Assembly: GCA_021806225.1 (NCBI GenBank)
Contig: JAJZXW010000021.1
Coordinates: forward strand, 62,001 to 126,000
Source: Nitrospirota bacterium
GTDB taxonomy: Bacteria > Nitrospirota > Leptospirillia > Leptospirillales > Leptospirillaceae
Direction of reading: 5' to 3'
DNA: 64,000 nt
The notes below the pieces were generated by a model. It ran no database searches, was not told the origin of the DNA, and saw nothing but the letters and a program-made list of their open reading frames with translations. Positions 56,501 through 63,813 of the stretch are shown in pieces; position 1 is the stretch's first letter; each line of letters opens with the position of its first letter. The translations under genes and the position numbers were made by a program.

Positions 56501-56653
56501 GGCTGGGGAGCCGGAGGAGAAATCCGGGAGTCGATGGCGATGGTCGTTATCGGAGGACTTCTGTCCTCCATGCTATTCACCCTCGTTCTGGTTCCTGTCG
56601 TTTATGCGCGGTTCGCATCGGAAAGACGTCCGGCGGTTTCGGGGGACAACTGA
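53549..56653 (+). CDS. RND family (HAE1-type) efflux transporter inner-membrane component
   Basis: A proton-driven exporter of 1034 residues with the AcrB-like arrangement: one membrane segment, a large periplasmic loop, then six and six more segments with a second loop. The proton relay is intact: D415-D416 in GILIDDAIVILENI and K934 in GLVTKNAILLVDYAN. RND-typical endings (AMTTLAMVFGMAPMA) are present. I choose a TTG start at 53549 behind GAGG; a TTG at 53489 would add 20 residues. There is no adjacent membrane-fusion protein or outer-membrane channel gene, so it is an orphan pump. The substrate is unknown. Confidence 0.93.
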   Translation: MSDRRETLALTNRALKHPSLVLALLAGLCIIGAFSYLQLGADLFPRVRFPLVSVTIQDPGESPAGITRKIVLPVEKALLGLRGIKHVHSTIVPGAAVVTAVFGDETLDASPERKVRKAVDRLSGTLPSGLSPVRIARENPTRLPLLWILVPLDGERERGSGLGKVWPFVRARIVPGIEKVEGVRKITILAPAKRVVRVTLPAAKMASTGLTAEAVALQIRERSREYPAGTLSTGGRSLAIDVRGSPLTLSGLHSFPVMLPSGPPDSLGNLARISEGDARTDVLFRFEGKPAIAIKVYPSEGANLVTVSRKIRLFIDTFRGTAGGTPPDFKAVIRMDRSIPVAQNNRELLETLTLGALLAVLVILLFLGNLKETVVAALAIPASVLVSFPLLRLFHFTLNTLTMLGLSLVVGILIDDAIVILENIHRHRTLGESPSEAARFGVGEIGRAVLATTFSIVAVFAPMAMMHGVLGEFFTQFGWTVTFAVLASLIISLTVTPALTLYGSMTPGAQPPAHLFPAAARGGRWFADIYGSLLVRAMAHPVLVTAGSLLLLGGSLLLATRLGSNLIPAVDQSAFAVHLRLEGSPSLFRTDEVIREISGKVGAMRGVLSVFQQSGGRKGASPSEGYLYVNLVPRSRRSGADTEYMEKTRRILATFPGLRASVDAISPLGGTGASAPFQCFLTGKDPATLKDLSEELRSYLKALPGLRDVNSSSSGFLNIIAVTPRTTAPPQWGVSPGRLAQWISQATAEHGAGSLETPDGSREIVVSMEPSDAASVSAISKLPFPVGGGRVTPLSAVAKIAEEKADQRESRDDGQPSVTLSANIYGTISLGEVMHKVDTWAKTRLPPSYSIRYAGNSDVLNDARSQIVMAIVVAVLVVYGLLSIQFRSLVLPFVIMLSIPFSLVGAILLLWISRISVNMMGAIGLIILFGLVTKNAILLVDYANTLGARGRTVREAALESARVRLRPVAMTTLAMVFGMAPMAVGWGAGGEIRESMAMVVIGGLLSSMLFTLVLVPVVYARFASERRPAVSGDN

Positions 56654-56682
56654 GACACAATCCTGCAAGGAGGAGGCACCGC

Positions 56683-57306
56683 ATGGGATTCAAGAGACTT
56701 GCCCGAAATTCCGTTCTTTCCGGAATCGTCGCGGGAATGATGGTGCTGTCCGGATGCTCATTCAGCCATACTCATCCGACGCTCCATTCGGCTGGACTCA
56801 CGCCCGATGCGAGTCCAAACGGAATCATCGTCCGGGCCATCAACCCTTTTTACAACAAGAAGGCTCTTCCCTACGAACTGCCCTATACGATATCCCTGGA
56901 CTCGGAACATCCCTATGTCATCCATTGCGAACATAACAGGGTGGTCAAGGTCCCTTCACGGTACCGGAAGGTTCTTGTGCGATTCATCGGAAGAGAAAAC
57001 GGCTACGTCCAGTCTGTCGAGGTCAAGGGAACGGACTGGAACAACCGCATCGACCGGAGATTCTATTTCCATCCGGACCTGGACCGCTTCCTCAGGACCC
57101 TCTCCCCGCTCGCGGTCAATTCCCAGAAAGGGATCGGGATCGGAAATTTCGTCAACGGATGCACCGATCCGCTCCTGATCCTGTCGGTCGCTCCCGGGAA
57201 CCCCAAGGTTGTCAACGAGTTCACATTCCTGGGGGATTTCATTCAAAAGATCCTCGATCCCCAGAGTCCGCTCAAGGTGTTTTCTTTCCTGCTCGTCGAT
57301 CAGTAG
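56683..57306 (+). CDS. Lipoprotein of unknown function
   Basis: A 207-residue protein with a signal peptide and lipobox VLSGC (cysteine near 25). The mature protein is a single soluble domain with basic and aromatic residues and one internal cysteine pair position (HCEH and NGCTD). I do not recognise a family. A strong AGGAGGAGG precedes the ATG. The gene lies 29 bases after the RND transporter and 6 bases before a Fur-family gene in the same direction, which makes it likely to belong to that unit and perhaps to the pump's periplasmic machinery (inference). Confidence 0.8.
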   Translation: MGFKRLARNSVLSGIVAGMMVLSGCSFSHTHPTLHSAGLTPDASPNGIIVRAINPFYNKKALPYELPYTISLDSEHPYVIHCEHNRVVKVPSRYRKVLVRFIGRENGYVQSVEVKGTDWNNRIDRRFYFHPDLDRFLRTLSPLAVNSQKGIGIGNFVNGCTDPLLILSVAPGNPKVVNEFTFLGDFIQKILDPQSPLKVFSFLLVDQ

Positions 57307-57312
57307 GCATCG

Positions 57313-57864
57313 ATGGCAGACCAAGATCGATCGAAAGGACAGCATAAGGTGTACAGCGTCACTGAAATGTGCAGGACGATCGAGCGGCATGGAATTCGCC
57401 TGACCCCTCAAAGAACGGCTATTGTCGAGGCCCTGTCCAAATATACGGGTATTTTTTCCGTGGGCGAGCTTCAGCGCTATCTGGCCCTTTCCAATCCGGA
57501 CCTCGGGCGGGCCACCCTGTTTCGTGCACTCGATCTCTTCGTCAGGCTCGGTGTTCTGGAAAAAGTTCACAGGGAAATGGGGGAGGACGGGTATATCGTC
57601 GGGATGACCGGCCATCATCACCATTTGATTTGCCGTGTGTGCGGAGATGTCCGGCATATCGATTTCTGTCCCATCGAGAAGGAAATCGATGAAATCGTCC
57701 TTCAGGAAGGGTTTACCGATGCCATCCATCGGTTTGAAATCGAGGGAATATGCACCAGGTGCCGGAATCAGTCCGAAATCAGGAAAGGCGTCAGGGGCCC
57801 AGTGGCTGGAAAACGGGGAGTTCCTGCGAGGCAAGGTAAAGCCCCAGAATCAGAAGGGCGATAA
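57313..57864 (+). CDS. Fur-family metal-responsive transcriptional regulator
   Basis: A 183-residue repressor. Winged helix about residues 20-85 (IRLTPQRTAIVEAL and DLGRATLFRALDLFVRLGV). Metal and zinc sites appear as GHHHHLICRVCG (H101-H104, C107, C110), C119, and C147-x2-C150. The zinc CxxC pairs are intact. The tail after C150 is about 33 residues longer than usual and is low-complexity. The family includes Fur, Zur, PerR and Nur; the metal cannot be decided here. It may regulate the neighbouring lipoproteins or the RND pump, but no binding site was identified. Confidence 0.9.
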   Translation: MADQDRSKGQHKVYSVTEMCRTIERHGIRLTPQRTAIVEALSKYTGIFSVGELQRYLALSNPDLGRATLFRALDLFVRLGVLEKVHREMGEDGYIVGMTGHHHHLICRVCGDVRHIDFCPIEKEIDEIVLQEGFTDAIHRFEIEGICTRCRNQSEIRKGVRGPVAGKRGVPARQGKAPESEGR

Positions 57865-57925
57865 GTCCCGCAATGAGAAGAAAAGGTTTTTTGCGAGAGG
57901 GAGAGGGTGTGCTCACGAAAGACAT
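57791..57925 (-). CDS. Possible 44-residue single-pass membrane peptide (antisense overlap)
   Basis: A short minus-strand frame encodes a basic start (about MSFVSTPSPSRKK) and a strong membrane-like segment PFLLIAGLIALLILGLYLAS. It overlaps the last 74 bases of the Fur-family gene, just where that protein has an unusually long tail. There is no ribosome site on the minus strand before the ATG, so it may be a chance frame. Kept at low confidence. Confidence 0.25.
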   Translation of the reverse strand: MSFVSTPSPSRKKPFLLIAGLIALLILGLYLASQELPVFQPLGP

Positions 57926-58328
57926 TCTAGGAGGGGCGCGGGAGACTGTCAAGCGAATGGCGGGAGCCCTCCTTCTCACAGCCGGACTCTTTCTTTTCTC
58001 GGCGTGCGCCGGGGGAGGGGAGGAATCCGGAAGCACGGTCTCCCTTTCCGTGGAAGGGGACCAGCCGAGCCCGATCCGATTCGAAGGCCAAGCCACACCG
58101 GTCCTTCTTCCCCATACCAACCTCTACGTATTCCTCACGTCGAACCGTCCCCTGTACTTCCGGGACGGCAAATACTTTCAGTATTACAGGGACAACTGGT
58201 ATCGATCGGAGGATCTCAAGGGGCCCTGGGAACAGGTCGACGGGACCCAGATTCCCGACCTTCTGCAGAACATCCCCCCCGACTATTACTACGACAATTT
58301 CCCATATAAGCTGAGAAAAGACCACTGA
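57909..58328 (+). CDS. Small lipoprotein with a tyrosine/tryptophan-rich domain
   Basis: A 139-residue protein with a lipobox FSAC after a hydrophobic stretch (ALLLTAGLFLFSAC). The mature part contains YFQYYRDNWYRSEDLKGPWE, as in small exported domains with a Y-W repeat that bind cell-envelope partners. Function unknown. I prefer a GTG at 57909 (GGGAG 5 bases upstream), which gives a basic n-region; an ATG at 57957 is an alternative. It follows the Fur-family gene by 44 bases and converges tightly (16 bases) on the SAM-hydroxide adenosyltransferase gene. Confidence 0.75.
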   Translation: MLTKDILGGARETVKRMAGALLLTAGLFLFSACAGGGEESGSTVSLSVEGDQPSPIRFEGQATPVLLPHTNLYVFLTSNRPLYFRDGKYFQYYRDNWYRSEDLKGPWEQVDGTQIPDLLQNIPPDYYYDNFPYKLRKDH

Positions 58329-58344
58329 CGAGGGGATCCGGCGC

Positions 58345-59142
58345 CTATGTGTCGAAGAGCCTCCTCCCCACTCCTCCTTCCATGGACGCGTCCAGGAACA
58401 TTCCGGGATAAAATCCAGTCAGTTCGGAGGCGCTTCCTTCCCGGCAAAAGATCTCAAGCCATCCGGAGCTGTTTACCAGGATCCCGGGACGGCCCTTCGG
58501 GACATCCTGGTAACGGGAGACGTAGGGGAGGTCGACACCGTCGGCCACGATCCTGACACTTCGTGGAGGAATGCTGGCCCGGTAACCGAGAAGGACGTTT
58601 CCGAACCGGTCGACATTCCATACCAGGAGCCTGTCCGCTCCGGCCCCTGAAAATCCCGTTTCGCGGACAAGATCTCCGGAGGAAATCTCTGCCCCCATCT
58701 CTTCGGGGCGGATTCCCCGACAAAGAGCGGCGACGGCTGGGGCGAAAAGATCCCGCCCCTGAAAGGTCGCCGTTTCCGTTCCCCCGAAAGCCGACGGATC
58801 CGAAAGATGGTAGAAGCGAAGGTTTTCGACCCATCGGTTCAGATGATGGGGGAGGCCGTTGTCTGGCAAGACAAACAGGGTGCCATGCGCGGATCCGACC
58901 AGCGCCCGTCGGGGGCTTCCGACCCCCGGATCGACGACGACGAGATGAATGCAGCCGGGTGGGGAGATCTCAAGAATCTCGATCAGGGGCGGAAGTGCGA
59001 GGAGAGGCATGAAGGCGGGAACGTCATGGGTGACATCGATCAGGATGGCCTCCTGAGCCCGGGAAAGAATCGCCATCCTCACGCTTGCAACGTAAGTGTC
59101 CCTTTGGCCGAAGTCTGAGATGAAGGTGACGAAAGGTCTCAC
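58345..59142 (-). CDS. SAM hydroxide adenosyltransferase (DUF62 family)
   Basis: A 265-residue enzyme of the family that converts S-adenosylmethionine plus water to adenosine and methionine, related to fluorinase and chlorinase. Conserved segments are FITFSDFG-like TFISDFGQRDTYVASV, LIDVTHDVPAFMP, LVVVDPGVGSPRRALV, LPDNG, FQGRDLFAPAVAAL and VDRFGNVLLG. The start is GTG in an overlap with the upstream methyltransferase gene (GTGA), and AAGGAG lies 5 bases before it. Confidence 0.92.
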   Translation of the reverse strand: MRPFVTFISDFGQRDTYVASVRMAILSRAQEAILIDVTHDVPAFMPLLALPPLIEILEISPPGCIHLVVVDPGVGSPRRALVGSAHGTLFVLPDNGLPHHLNRWVENLRFYHLSDPSAFGGTETATFQGRDLFAPAVAALCRGIRPEEMGAEISSGDLVRETGFSGAGADRLLVWNVDRFGNVLLGYRASIPPRSVRIVADGVDLPYVSRYQDVPKGRPGILVNSSGWLEIFCREGSASELTGFYPGMFLDASMEGGVGRRLFDT

Positions 59143-59924
59143 AGGGGCTCCTTCGATTGCTCGGGAATCCAGACGGGAGCGGTCAGGGCGAGAGCCGTGG
59201 CCAAGAGGAAGGCGATCCAGAAGAAGGAAATGCCGGGGGTGGCCCAGAAGGCCAGAAACCCCCCCATGAGGCCTACATTCAGGGCCTCCGACCGGAGGCC
59301 TCTTCCGAGGTTCTTGCGGAGGGGAATGGAAAAGGAATTCCTGAAGCGGCACCCCCTTCCGAAGGAGGGGAAAAATGACGGTACGCGTCTCCTGTAATCT
59401 GCATATTCGGGAGTGGTACGAAGGAGTCCTTCCTCTTCGTGACGAGCCAGGAAGACAAGAAAGGGGATTCCTCCGCCGACAAGAATCGCCGCCCCCTCGG
59501 CGGACGACATCAGTGAAAGGGAGAGGATCATCCCGGCGGATCCGGCATACAGGGGGTGACGGACGCAGGAAAAGATTCCTCCTTTGACCAGATGAGCGGT
59601 TCTGGGGGCGGCACTCCACACCGTCTCGCTGCCCAGCGTCGCGGTGGCGGACAGTCTGACGAGAAGCGCGATCCCATAAAGGCCAAGGGGAGGGAGCAGT
59701 GCCAGATGGCGCATGCCTTCGGTGATTTCCCGCGTTCCTCCATCGATGGTCCGGAGGATCCCTGCCCAGAGGGGAAATGGATGGCGGCTGTTTTCGGCCA
59801 TGGCAAGCGCAAAGAAACCCAGGAGGATCGGGACCCTTGCCCGGTAGGCCCATGGTGCGAAGAAAAAAGGGCGTCGGGGGGCGGGGTGGCCAGGTCGGGG
59901 GTCCGGTTCCGGGATTGTCGGCAT
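59139..59924 (-). CDS. Isoprenylcysteine methyltransferase-like (ICMT/NnrU) membrane protein
   Basis: A 261-residue polytopic protein with the C-terminal methyltransferase signature of the ICMT/PEMT-like family: RHPLYAGSAGMILSLSL followed by the helical EEEGLLRTTPEYADYRRRVP segment that binds S-adenosylmethionine. About six membrane segments are seen. It is coupled to the SAM-hydroxide adenosyltransferase by GTGA, so both genes consume the same cofactor. A link between methylation and SAM turnover is an inference. The methyl acceptor is unknown. Confidence 0.85.
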   Translation of the reverse strand: MPTIPEPDPRPGHPAPRRPFFFAPWAYRARVPILLGFFALAMAENSRHPFPLWAGILRTIDGGTREITEGMRHLALLPPLGLYGIALLVRLSATATLGSETVWSAAPRTAHLVKGGIFSCVRHPLYAGSAGMILSLSLMSSAEGAAILVGGGIPFLVFLARHEEEGLLRTTPEYADYRRRVPSFFPSFGRGCRFRNSFSIPLRKNLGRGLRSEALNVGLMGGFLAFWATPGISFFWIAFLLATALALTAPVWIPEQSKEPL

Positions 59925-60007
59925 GGATCGATCCTGCGGGTCAGAAATTCCAAGACCTTTAAATGTCCAAAGTCATCGTGTGCATAGTAACAGGATGGAG
60001 GCGAGGG

Positions 60008-60739
60008 ATGAAAGGGGTGCGGCGTGCCGGACTGAAGGAGGGTGTCCTGCTGGCGGTTCTTCTGCTTTTGGAGACGGCCTGCGCGACGGGAGCGGGAGAT
60101 GGGCAGACTGTGCCCACTCTCGAAAAGGAGGCCCACGGGGCCCTGGTGCGGGGGGACCTGAGAAAGGCCCTGAGTCTCGACAGGCAGGCCCTGGCGCTTT
60201 CCCCGGGCGATGCGAGCCTCCTGAACAATCTGGCGGTGGTCGAGGATCGGCTCGGAGAAGAAGAAAATGCCCTCCGGATTCTCGAAGAGGCCAGCAGGAG
60301 ATCTCCCCGCGATCCTAAAATCCTTTTGAACCTGGCACGGATAGAGCTCAAGATCGGACGTGAGGGCGAGGCCTTCCGGACGGCGGGAAAAATCGTTGCG
60401 ATGGACCAGTGGCCAGAGGGTTTCCGGACCCTGATGGGAAAAATAGATATCGATCTTTCGCGCTACGGGGAGGCGCACATCTATCTCCATGAGGCCTTCG
60501 AGCGTCATCCGGGCAATCCCCTGATTCTCACCTACCTGGGAATCGTGCATTATCGTCTGGGAGAGTTCTCCGACGCAGAAAACAATTTCAGGGAGGCTCT
60601 CGCAAGGAATCCCCCTCCCCGGCTTCGGGGGACCCTCGAAAAATTGCTGAAGTCCGCCGACAGGGTTCTTGGACCCGTCCCCTCACGTTCCCTTCAGGAC
60701 GAAGAACTCCGCCAGAAAAAAGCAGAAGGGCGTCCCTGA
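60008..60739 (+). CDS. Exported TPR protein
   Basis: A 243-residue protein with an N-terminal signal (about 9-22, GVLLAVLLLLETAC). The cysteine lies where a lipobox would be, though E at -3 is atypical, so lipidation is uncertain. The mature part has about five TPR-like helix pairs (for example PGDASLLNNLAVVEDRLGEEE and NPLILTYLGIVHYRLGEFSD). It resembles PilF/Pal-type outer-membrane assembly lipoproteins only in layout. The ATG at 60008 is chosen because GGAGG lies 6 bases upstream; an ATG at 59963 adds a non-signal leader. It is separate from rpsA. Confidence 0.8.
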   Translation: MKGVRRAGLKEGVLLAVLLLLETACATGAGDGQTVPTLEKEAHGALVRGDLRKALSLDRQALALSPGDASLLNNLAVVEDRLGEEENALRILEEASRRSPRDPKILLNLARIELKIGREGEAFRTAGKIVAMDQWPEGFRTLMGKIDIDLSRYGEAHIYLHEAFERHPGNPLILTYLGIVHYRLGEFSDAENNFREALARNPPPRLRGTLEKLLKSADRVLGPVPSRSLQDEELRQKKAEGRP

Positions 60740-60830
60740 AAAAATACTTTCCTTTCGTCAGGAATACGGATAGAATAAAAAGATTCCGAACCGTAGAAAA
60801 GCGGTAAAGGTCAGAGGAGGATTCGCGCGC

Positions 60831-62468
60831 ATGTCACTTTCAAACCAAAACAATCTTTCAGAAGACGTCGTCACGGACCAGGATGAAAATCTTGGGCGGG
60901 ACCAAATGGATCTGCTTTATTCCGAAACGCTCCGGAATTTCGAAGAAGGCGCCGTTGTCGATGGAATGGTCATCGCCATATATCCGACCGAGGTGGTTGT
61001 CGATATAGGCTACAAGTCCGAAGGGCACATCGCCAAATCGGAGTTTTCCGAGGAGGAGGCATCCGCCCTCAAGGTGGGCGACAAGATCAGCGTCTATCTT
61101 GAGGAAAGGGAGGATCCCCAGGGGAACCTGGTCCTTTCCAAGGAGAAGGCCGATCGCATGAAGGTGTGGGATTCCCTTGAGGCCCTGTCTGAAAAGGGCG
61201 AGGTTCTCGAAGGGAAGGTCGTGAGCCGCATCAAGGGAGGCATGACCGTCGACATCGGTCTCAAGGCCTTCCTGCCGGGTTCACAGATCGATCTTCGGCC
61301 TGTCAGGGACATGGATCGCCTTGTCGGTCAGACCATTCAGGTCCGCATCATCAAGATGAACAAGAAGCGCGGCAACATCATTGTCTCCCGCCGCGTCCTT
61401 CTCGAGGAGTGGCGTGACCGGCGCAAGAAGTTGACGATGGAGTCGCTCAAGGAGGGTGAGGTTCTCGAGGGAATCGTGAAGAACATCACCGATTACGGAG
61501 CCTTTATCGATCTCGGCGGAGTCGACGGACTTCTGCATATCACGGACATGTCCTGGGGGCGTGTGTCGAGCCCTCAGAATCTGATGGCCGTGGGTGACAA
61601 GATCAATGTGATGGTCTTGAAGCATGATAAGGAAACGGGCCGCGTCTCCCTCGGCCTGAAGCAGCTGAAGAGCGATCCGTGGACGACTGTTGCGGAGCGC
61701 TATCCGGAAGGGTCGAAGGTGACGGCGAAGGTGGTTTCGATCACCGATTACGGAGCCTTCCTTGAGATCGAGCCTGGGGTTGAAGGTTTGATGCACATTA
61801 CCGAAATGAGCTGGAACCATGAGGTCAAGCATCCCAGCAAGATCATGAATGTGGGGGATATGGTCGAGGCGAAGGTTCTGAAGATCGACGAGAAGAACCG
61901 GAAGATTTCTCTTGGTTTGAAGCAGCTCGGCCCCAATCCCTGGGATGTTGTGGAGGACAAATATCCGATCGGAACCATCGTTTCCGGTAAGGTAAAGAGT
62001 CTCACCGATTTCGGGGTCTTTGTCGGCCTCGAGGAGGGGATCGATGGGCTGATCCATATTTCGGATCTTTCCTGGACCCGCCACGTCCGGCATCCGTCCG
62101 AGGTCTTCAAAAAAGGCCAGAAGGTGGACGCGATCGTCCTGAAGATCGAAAAGGAGCGTCAGCGCCTTTCCCTCGGATACAAGCAGATGACGATCGACCC
62201 CTGGGAGTCCGAGATCCCGGAGCGTTTCCCGGTCGGGCGCACCATGAAGGGCAAGGTGACGAAAGTCATGGATTTCGGATTCTTCGTCGAGATCGAGGAT
62301 GGTGTAGAAGGTCTGGTTCACGTCAGCGAAGTCGATCTCCCGTCCGGAGAGCGGCTCGACCAGATGTTCCCGGTCGATTCAGAGGTCAATGTCAGGGTTG
62401 TCAAGATCGACAAGGCGGAGCGCAAAATCGGCCTTTCCGTCAAGGGACTCGAAGAGGAAACCGCCTGA
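60831..62468 (+). CDS. rpsA: 30S ribosomal protein bS1
   Basis: A 545-residue mRNA-binding ribosomal protein with six S1 domains. They begin at about residues 37 (EGAVVDGMVIAIYPTEV), 122 (KGEVLEGKVVSRIKGG), 207 (EGEVLEGIVKNITDYG), 292, 377 and 462. Repeats 3-6 are most regular. The ATG follows AGGAGG at good spacing. A very strong terminator lies right after the stop. A possible TAGAAT -10 box is at 60771-60776. Confidence 0.96.
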   Translation: MSLSNQNNLSEDVVTDQDENLGRDQMDLLYSETLRNFEEGAVVDGMVIAIYPTEVVVDIGYKSEGHIAKSEFSEEEASALKVGDKISVYLEEREDPQGNLVLSKEKADRMKVWDSLEALSEKGEVLEGKVVSRIKGGMTVDIGLKAFLPGSQIDLRPVRDMDRLVGQTIQVRIIKMNKKRGNIIVSRRVLLEEWRDRRKKLTMESLKEGEVLEGIVKNITDYGAFIDLGGVDGLLHITDMSWGRVSSPQNLMAVGDKINVMVLKHDKETGRVSLGLKQLKSDPWTTVAERYPEGSKVTAKVVSITDYGAFLEIEPGVEGLMHITEMSWNHEVKHPSKIMNVGDMVEAKVLKIDEKNRKISLGLKQLGPNPWDVVEDKYPIGTIVSGKVKSLTDFGVFVGLEEGIDGLIHISDLSWTRHVRHPSEVFKKGQKVDAIVLKIEKERQRLSLGYKQMTIDPWESEIPERFPVGRTMKGKVTKVMDFGFFVEIEDGVEGLVHVSEVDLPSGERLDQMFPVDSEVNVRVVKIDKAERKIGLSVKGLEEETA

Positions 62469-62485
62469 TTCATCCATTGGAGTGC

Positions 62486-62531
62486 GGGGAGTCCTGTCGT
62501 CATGTTGCGACAGGACTCCCCTGTTTTGTTA
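62486..62531 (+). terminator. Strong intrinsic terminator of rpsA
   Basis: A perfect 14-bp stem (GGGGAGTCCTGTCG with CGACAGGACTCCCC) around an 8-base loop is followed by TGTTTTGTTA. It separates rpsA from sppA. Confidence 0.93.
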
Positions 62532-62593
62532 TGAAGGAATTTTTTTCTCATTGATTTTGGTGGTCGTCCAGGCAAGATGTTTTATGTGGGGAA

Positions 62594-63484
62594 ATGATGG
62601 TTCGAAAGATTTTTCGGGCTCTCCTGGTGATTCTGGCCGTTCTTGTCGTCATTTTTGTGCTCGGGCGGGGAGCGGCTTTTTTTAGTCGCTCGATGCCTCT
62701 GGTCGGGGGGGCGGAGATCGGCGTGGTCCGCATTTCTGGGGTCATCCTCTCGTCACGAAAGCCCATCCGCCAAATCCGGTCCCTTGCCAAAGATCCGAGA
62801 ATCAAGGCGATCGTTCTGCGAATCAACAGTCCCGGCGGAGCCGTTGTGCCATCCCAGGACATTTACGAGGAAGTTCTGAAAGTCCGGAAAAAGGGGAAGC
62901 CCGTCATCGCGTCGATCGGGACGGTTGGAGCCTCCGGAGCTTATTATATTGCATCCGCCTGTGACAGGATCGTGGCAAGTTCGGGATCGCTCACGGGAAG
63001 TATCGGTGTTATCATGGAGCTGGCTGAATTCCAGGATCTCATGAAAAAAATAGGCATTCAGAGCGAGGTCATGAAGAGCGGGGCTCTAAAGGACGCCGGT
63101 TCGCCCTTCAGGCCCATGACGCCTGATGAGAAGATCTATTTACAATCCGTGCTGGATGAGATGCACCAGCAGTTCATTTCGGATGTAGCAAAAGGGCGCC
63201 ACATCCCGATTGCGGTCCTGAAGCCCTTGGCGGATGGCCGCGTCTTTACGGGGCATTCGGCCATGTCAAATCATCTCGTGGACCAGTTGGGGGATTACCA
63301 GGATGCGGTGGCTGAAGCGACAAGATTGGCTCATATAACCGGTTCACCCGTGATCAGGGCCTTTCCCGAAAAAAGTTTTCTGGATAAAATGCTTTCATCG
63401 CAGATCAACAACATGTTGGAGTCCGTAGCACAACAACCGGCCGGTTTCTGGTCCATACTGCCGGGACATGCCATTCTCCGATAA
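62594..63484 (+). CDS. sppA: Signal peptide peptidase SppA (S49 family, short form)
   Basis: A 296-residue membrane serine protease that clears cleaved signal peptides. One N-terminal membrane segment is followed by a single S49 domain (the short SppA36K type). The catalytic serine is S114 in GTVGASGAYYIASAC, the lysine is K166 in KSGALKDAGSP, and INSPGGAVVPSQ precedes them. ATG codons at 62594 and 62597 are both possible; GGGGAAA favours the second. An HU/IHF gene follows after 30 bases. Confidence 0.94.
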   Translation: MMVRKIFRALLVILAVLVVIFVLGRGAAFFSRSMPLVGGAEIGVVRISGVILSSRKPIRQIRSLAKDPRIKAIVLRINSPGGAVVPSQDIYEEVLKVRKKGKPVIASIGTVGASGAYYIASACDRIVASSGSLTGSIGVIMELAEFQDLMKKIGIQSEVMKSGALKDAGSPFRPMTPDEKIYLQSVLDEMHQQFISDVAKGRHIPIAVLKPLADGRVFTGHSAMSNHLVDQLGDYQDAVAEATRLAHITGSPVIRAFPEKSFLDKMLSSQINNMLESVAQQPAGFWSILPGHAILR

Positions 63485-63514
63485 CCTCTTAGCCGAGAAG
63501 GAGCGGGACAAACG

Positions 63515-63808
63515 ATGACCAAAGGTGAGCTTGTACAAAGACTGGCAAGGCAATTCCCCGGAATCAGGCGGGAAGATGCCCGTATGATGATCGACCTGTT
63601 CCTCGATTCAATGAAGGACGGTCTTCGATCAGGCGATACCGTCGAACTCCGTGATTTCGGCGTGTTGCGCGTCAGGACCCGAGCTACGAGAAAGGCCAGA
63701 AATCCCCGGACCGGCTCCTCGGTCGTCGTTGCTCCGAAGAAGGTCCCTTACTTCAAGCAGAGCCGAATTCTGAAATCCAGCCTCAAGTCCAGCCAGGTCA
63801 AGGGATAA
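63515..63808 (+). CDS. HU/IHF family DNA-binding protein
   Basis: A 97-residue nucleoid-associated protein of the bacterial DNA-binding family. The core LVQRLARQFPGIRREDARMMIDLFLDSM and the beta-arm RKARNPRTGSSVVVAPKKVPYFK are clear. The arm carries an IHF-like RNPRTG segment, and partners cannot be decided between IHF-beta and HU. AGAAGGAGCGGG lies before the ATG. It lies between sppA and ffh. Confidence 0.93.
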   Translation: MTKGELVQRLARQFPGIRREDARMMIDLFLDSMKDGLRSGDTVELRDFGVLRVRTRATRKARNPRTGSSVVVAPKKVPYFKQSRILKSSLKSSQVKG

Positions 63809-63813
63809 TCTCA

